Shown piece after piece: positions 63,541 to 64,000 of a stretch of 64,000 nucleotides of DNA. The notes beneath the pieces were generated by a model. The model was not told where the DNA came from. It made no database searches and was given only the letters and a program-made list of their open reading frames with translations. This DNA is from Liopterus haemorrhoidalis (lineage: Eukaryota; Arthropoda; Insecta; Coleoptera; Dytiscidae). The DNA is taken from positions 32,033,916 through 32,097,915 of the forward strand of contig OZ020612.1 of NCBI GenBank assembly GCA_963971575.1. The letters are read 5' to 3'. Made by a program: the position numbers and the translations under genes. Every line of letters begins with the position of its first letter. Position 1 is the first letter of the stretch.

Positions 63541-64000
63541 AAAATGTATGTGTATATTAAATTTGTATGTCGTATAGTGCTGATCTAATTAGTTACTTAT
63601 ATTCTGTGAACAGAATAACAGTCTACATGACCTGGACTTAGACCCTATCTATTAGCTTTACTTGAAATATTTAAATCTATCTAACAGAGAGCTAGAATAA
63701 AGTTTAACATAATTGTCAACAACGGTTTTTTTTACCTTGTTATAAACAAAGTGAACTTTTCTTATTAAACAGCATGAACTTAAATTTGCCCTGTGTATTA
63801 TTTTAAGTACATAATACGCGATGAATTGTTTACATTTACTACAGATAAGATATATGATGTATCCTTAATATATTCGCAAGGAGATTTGTAGCAAAAATTG
63901 CCAAGAAAGGTGATTGACAGAATGCAATAAATGGCGTGGCACAATAATGAACACATTTTGCAAGATAATCCTTACGAGAATTACCACAGCTGTTGACAAC
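63541..64000. other. AT-rich sequence to window end, nothing recognised
   Basis: No features were recognised. Confidence 0.4.

Overview
The window reads as AT-rich nuclear DNA from an insect or another arthropod. The support is the catalogue of mobile elements: mariner/Tc1 relatives, many hAT elements with 8-bp target duplications, Helitrons, Harbinger-like MITEs, a GIY-YIG Penelope-like element (PLE) and several non-LTR clades, each with insect-style transposase or reverse transcriptase (RT) motifs. I recognise no host protein gene, tRNA, rRNA or prokaryotic feature. The species cannot be named from the sequence alone.

Layout. 0-2.4 kb: 3' part of an RNase H-bearing non-LTR element. 3.5-4.7 kb: two tandem arrays beside a Helitron-related segment. 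5.7-6.3 kb: an old dispersed repeat. 6.7-8.7 kb: a complete non-autonomous Helitron, with a near twin at 58.1-60.0 kb. 8.7-11.2 kb: a hAT inside which sits a second hAT, inside which sits a mariner relic. 11.9-16.7 kb: a terminal-inverted-repeat (TIR) element, a decayed PLE, a hAT MITE and a Tc1/mariner relic. 19.4-21.9 kb: three non-LTR relics. 22-26.5 kb: a deleted mariner, two short hATs and a minisatellite. 27.7-32.9 kb: an old 1.5-kb repeat, then an R2/R4-like element with a restriction-like endonuclease, split by a hAT that itself carries a MITE. 33.3-40.6 kb: hATs, MITEs and a mariner of the DD41D type whose transposase is broken by one stop codon. 41.6-48.1 kb: non-LTR relics, hATs and a SINE-like copy. 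49.2-52.0 kb: a nearly intact PLE with one frameshift. 53.9-57.4 kb: a ~400-bp tandem array split by a hAT. 58.1-64 kb: the second Helitron, a deleted mariner and an 850-bp inverted repeat.

Nothing here works as an operon or pathway. The region is a layered record of insertions, and because many elements have visible ends and target duplications, the order of insertion can be read. The elements most likely to reward follow-up are the DD41D mariner, the PLE with its hammerhead-like motif, the Helitron pair, and a ~40-bp sequence module that recurs in tandem inside elements with unrelated ends. All family names rest on motif recognition by eye; no database search was run.
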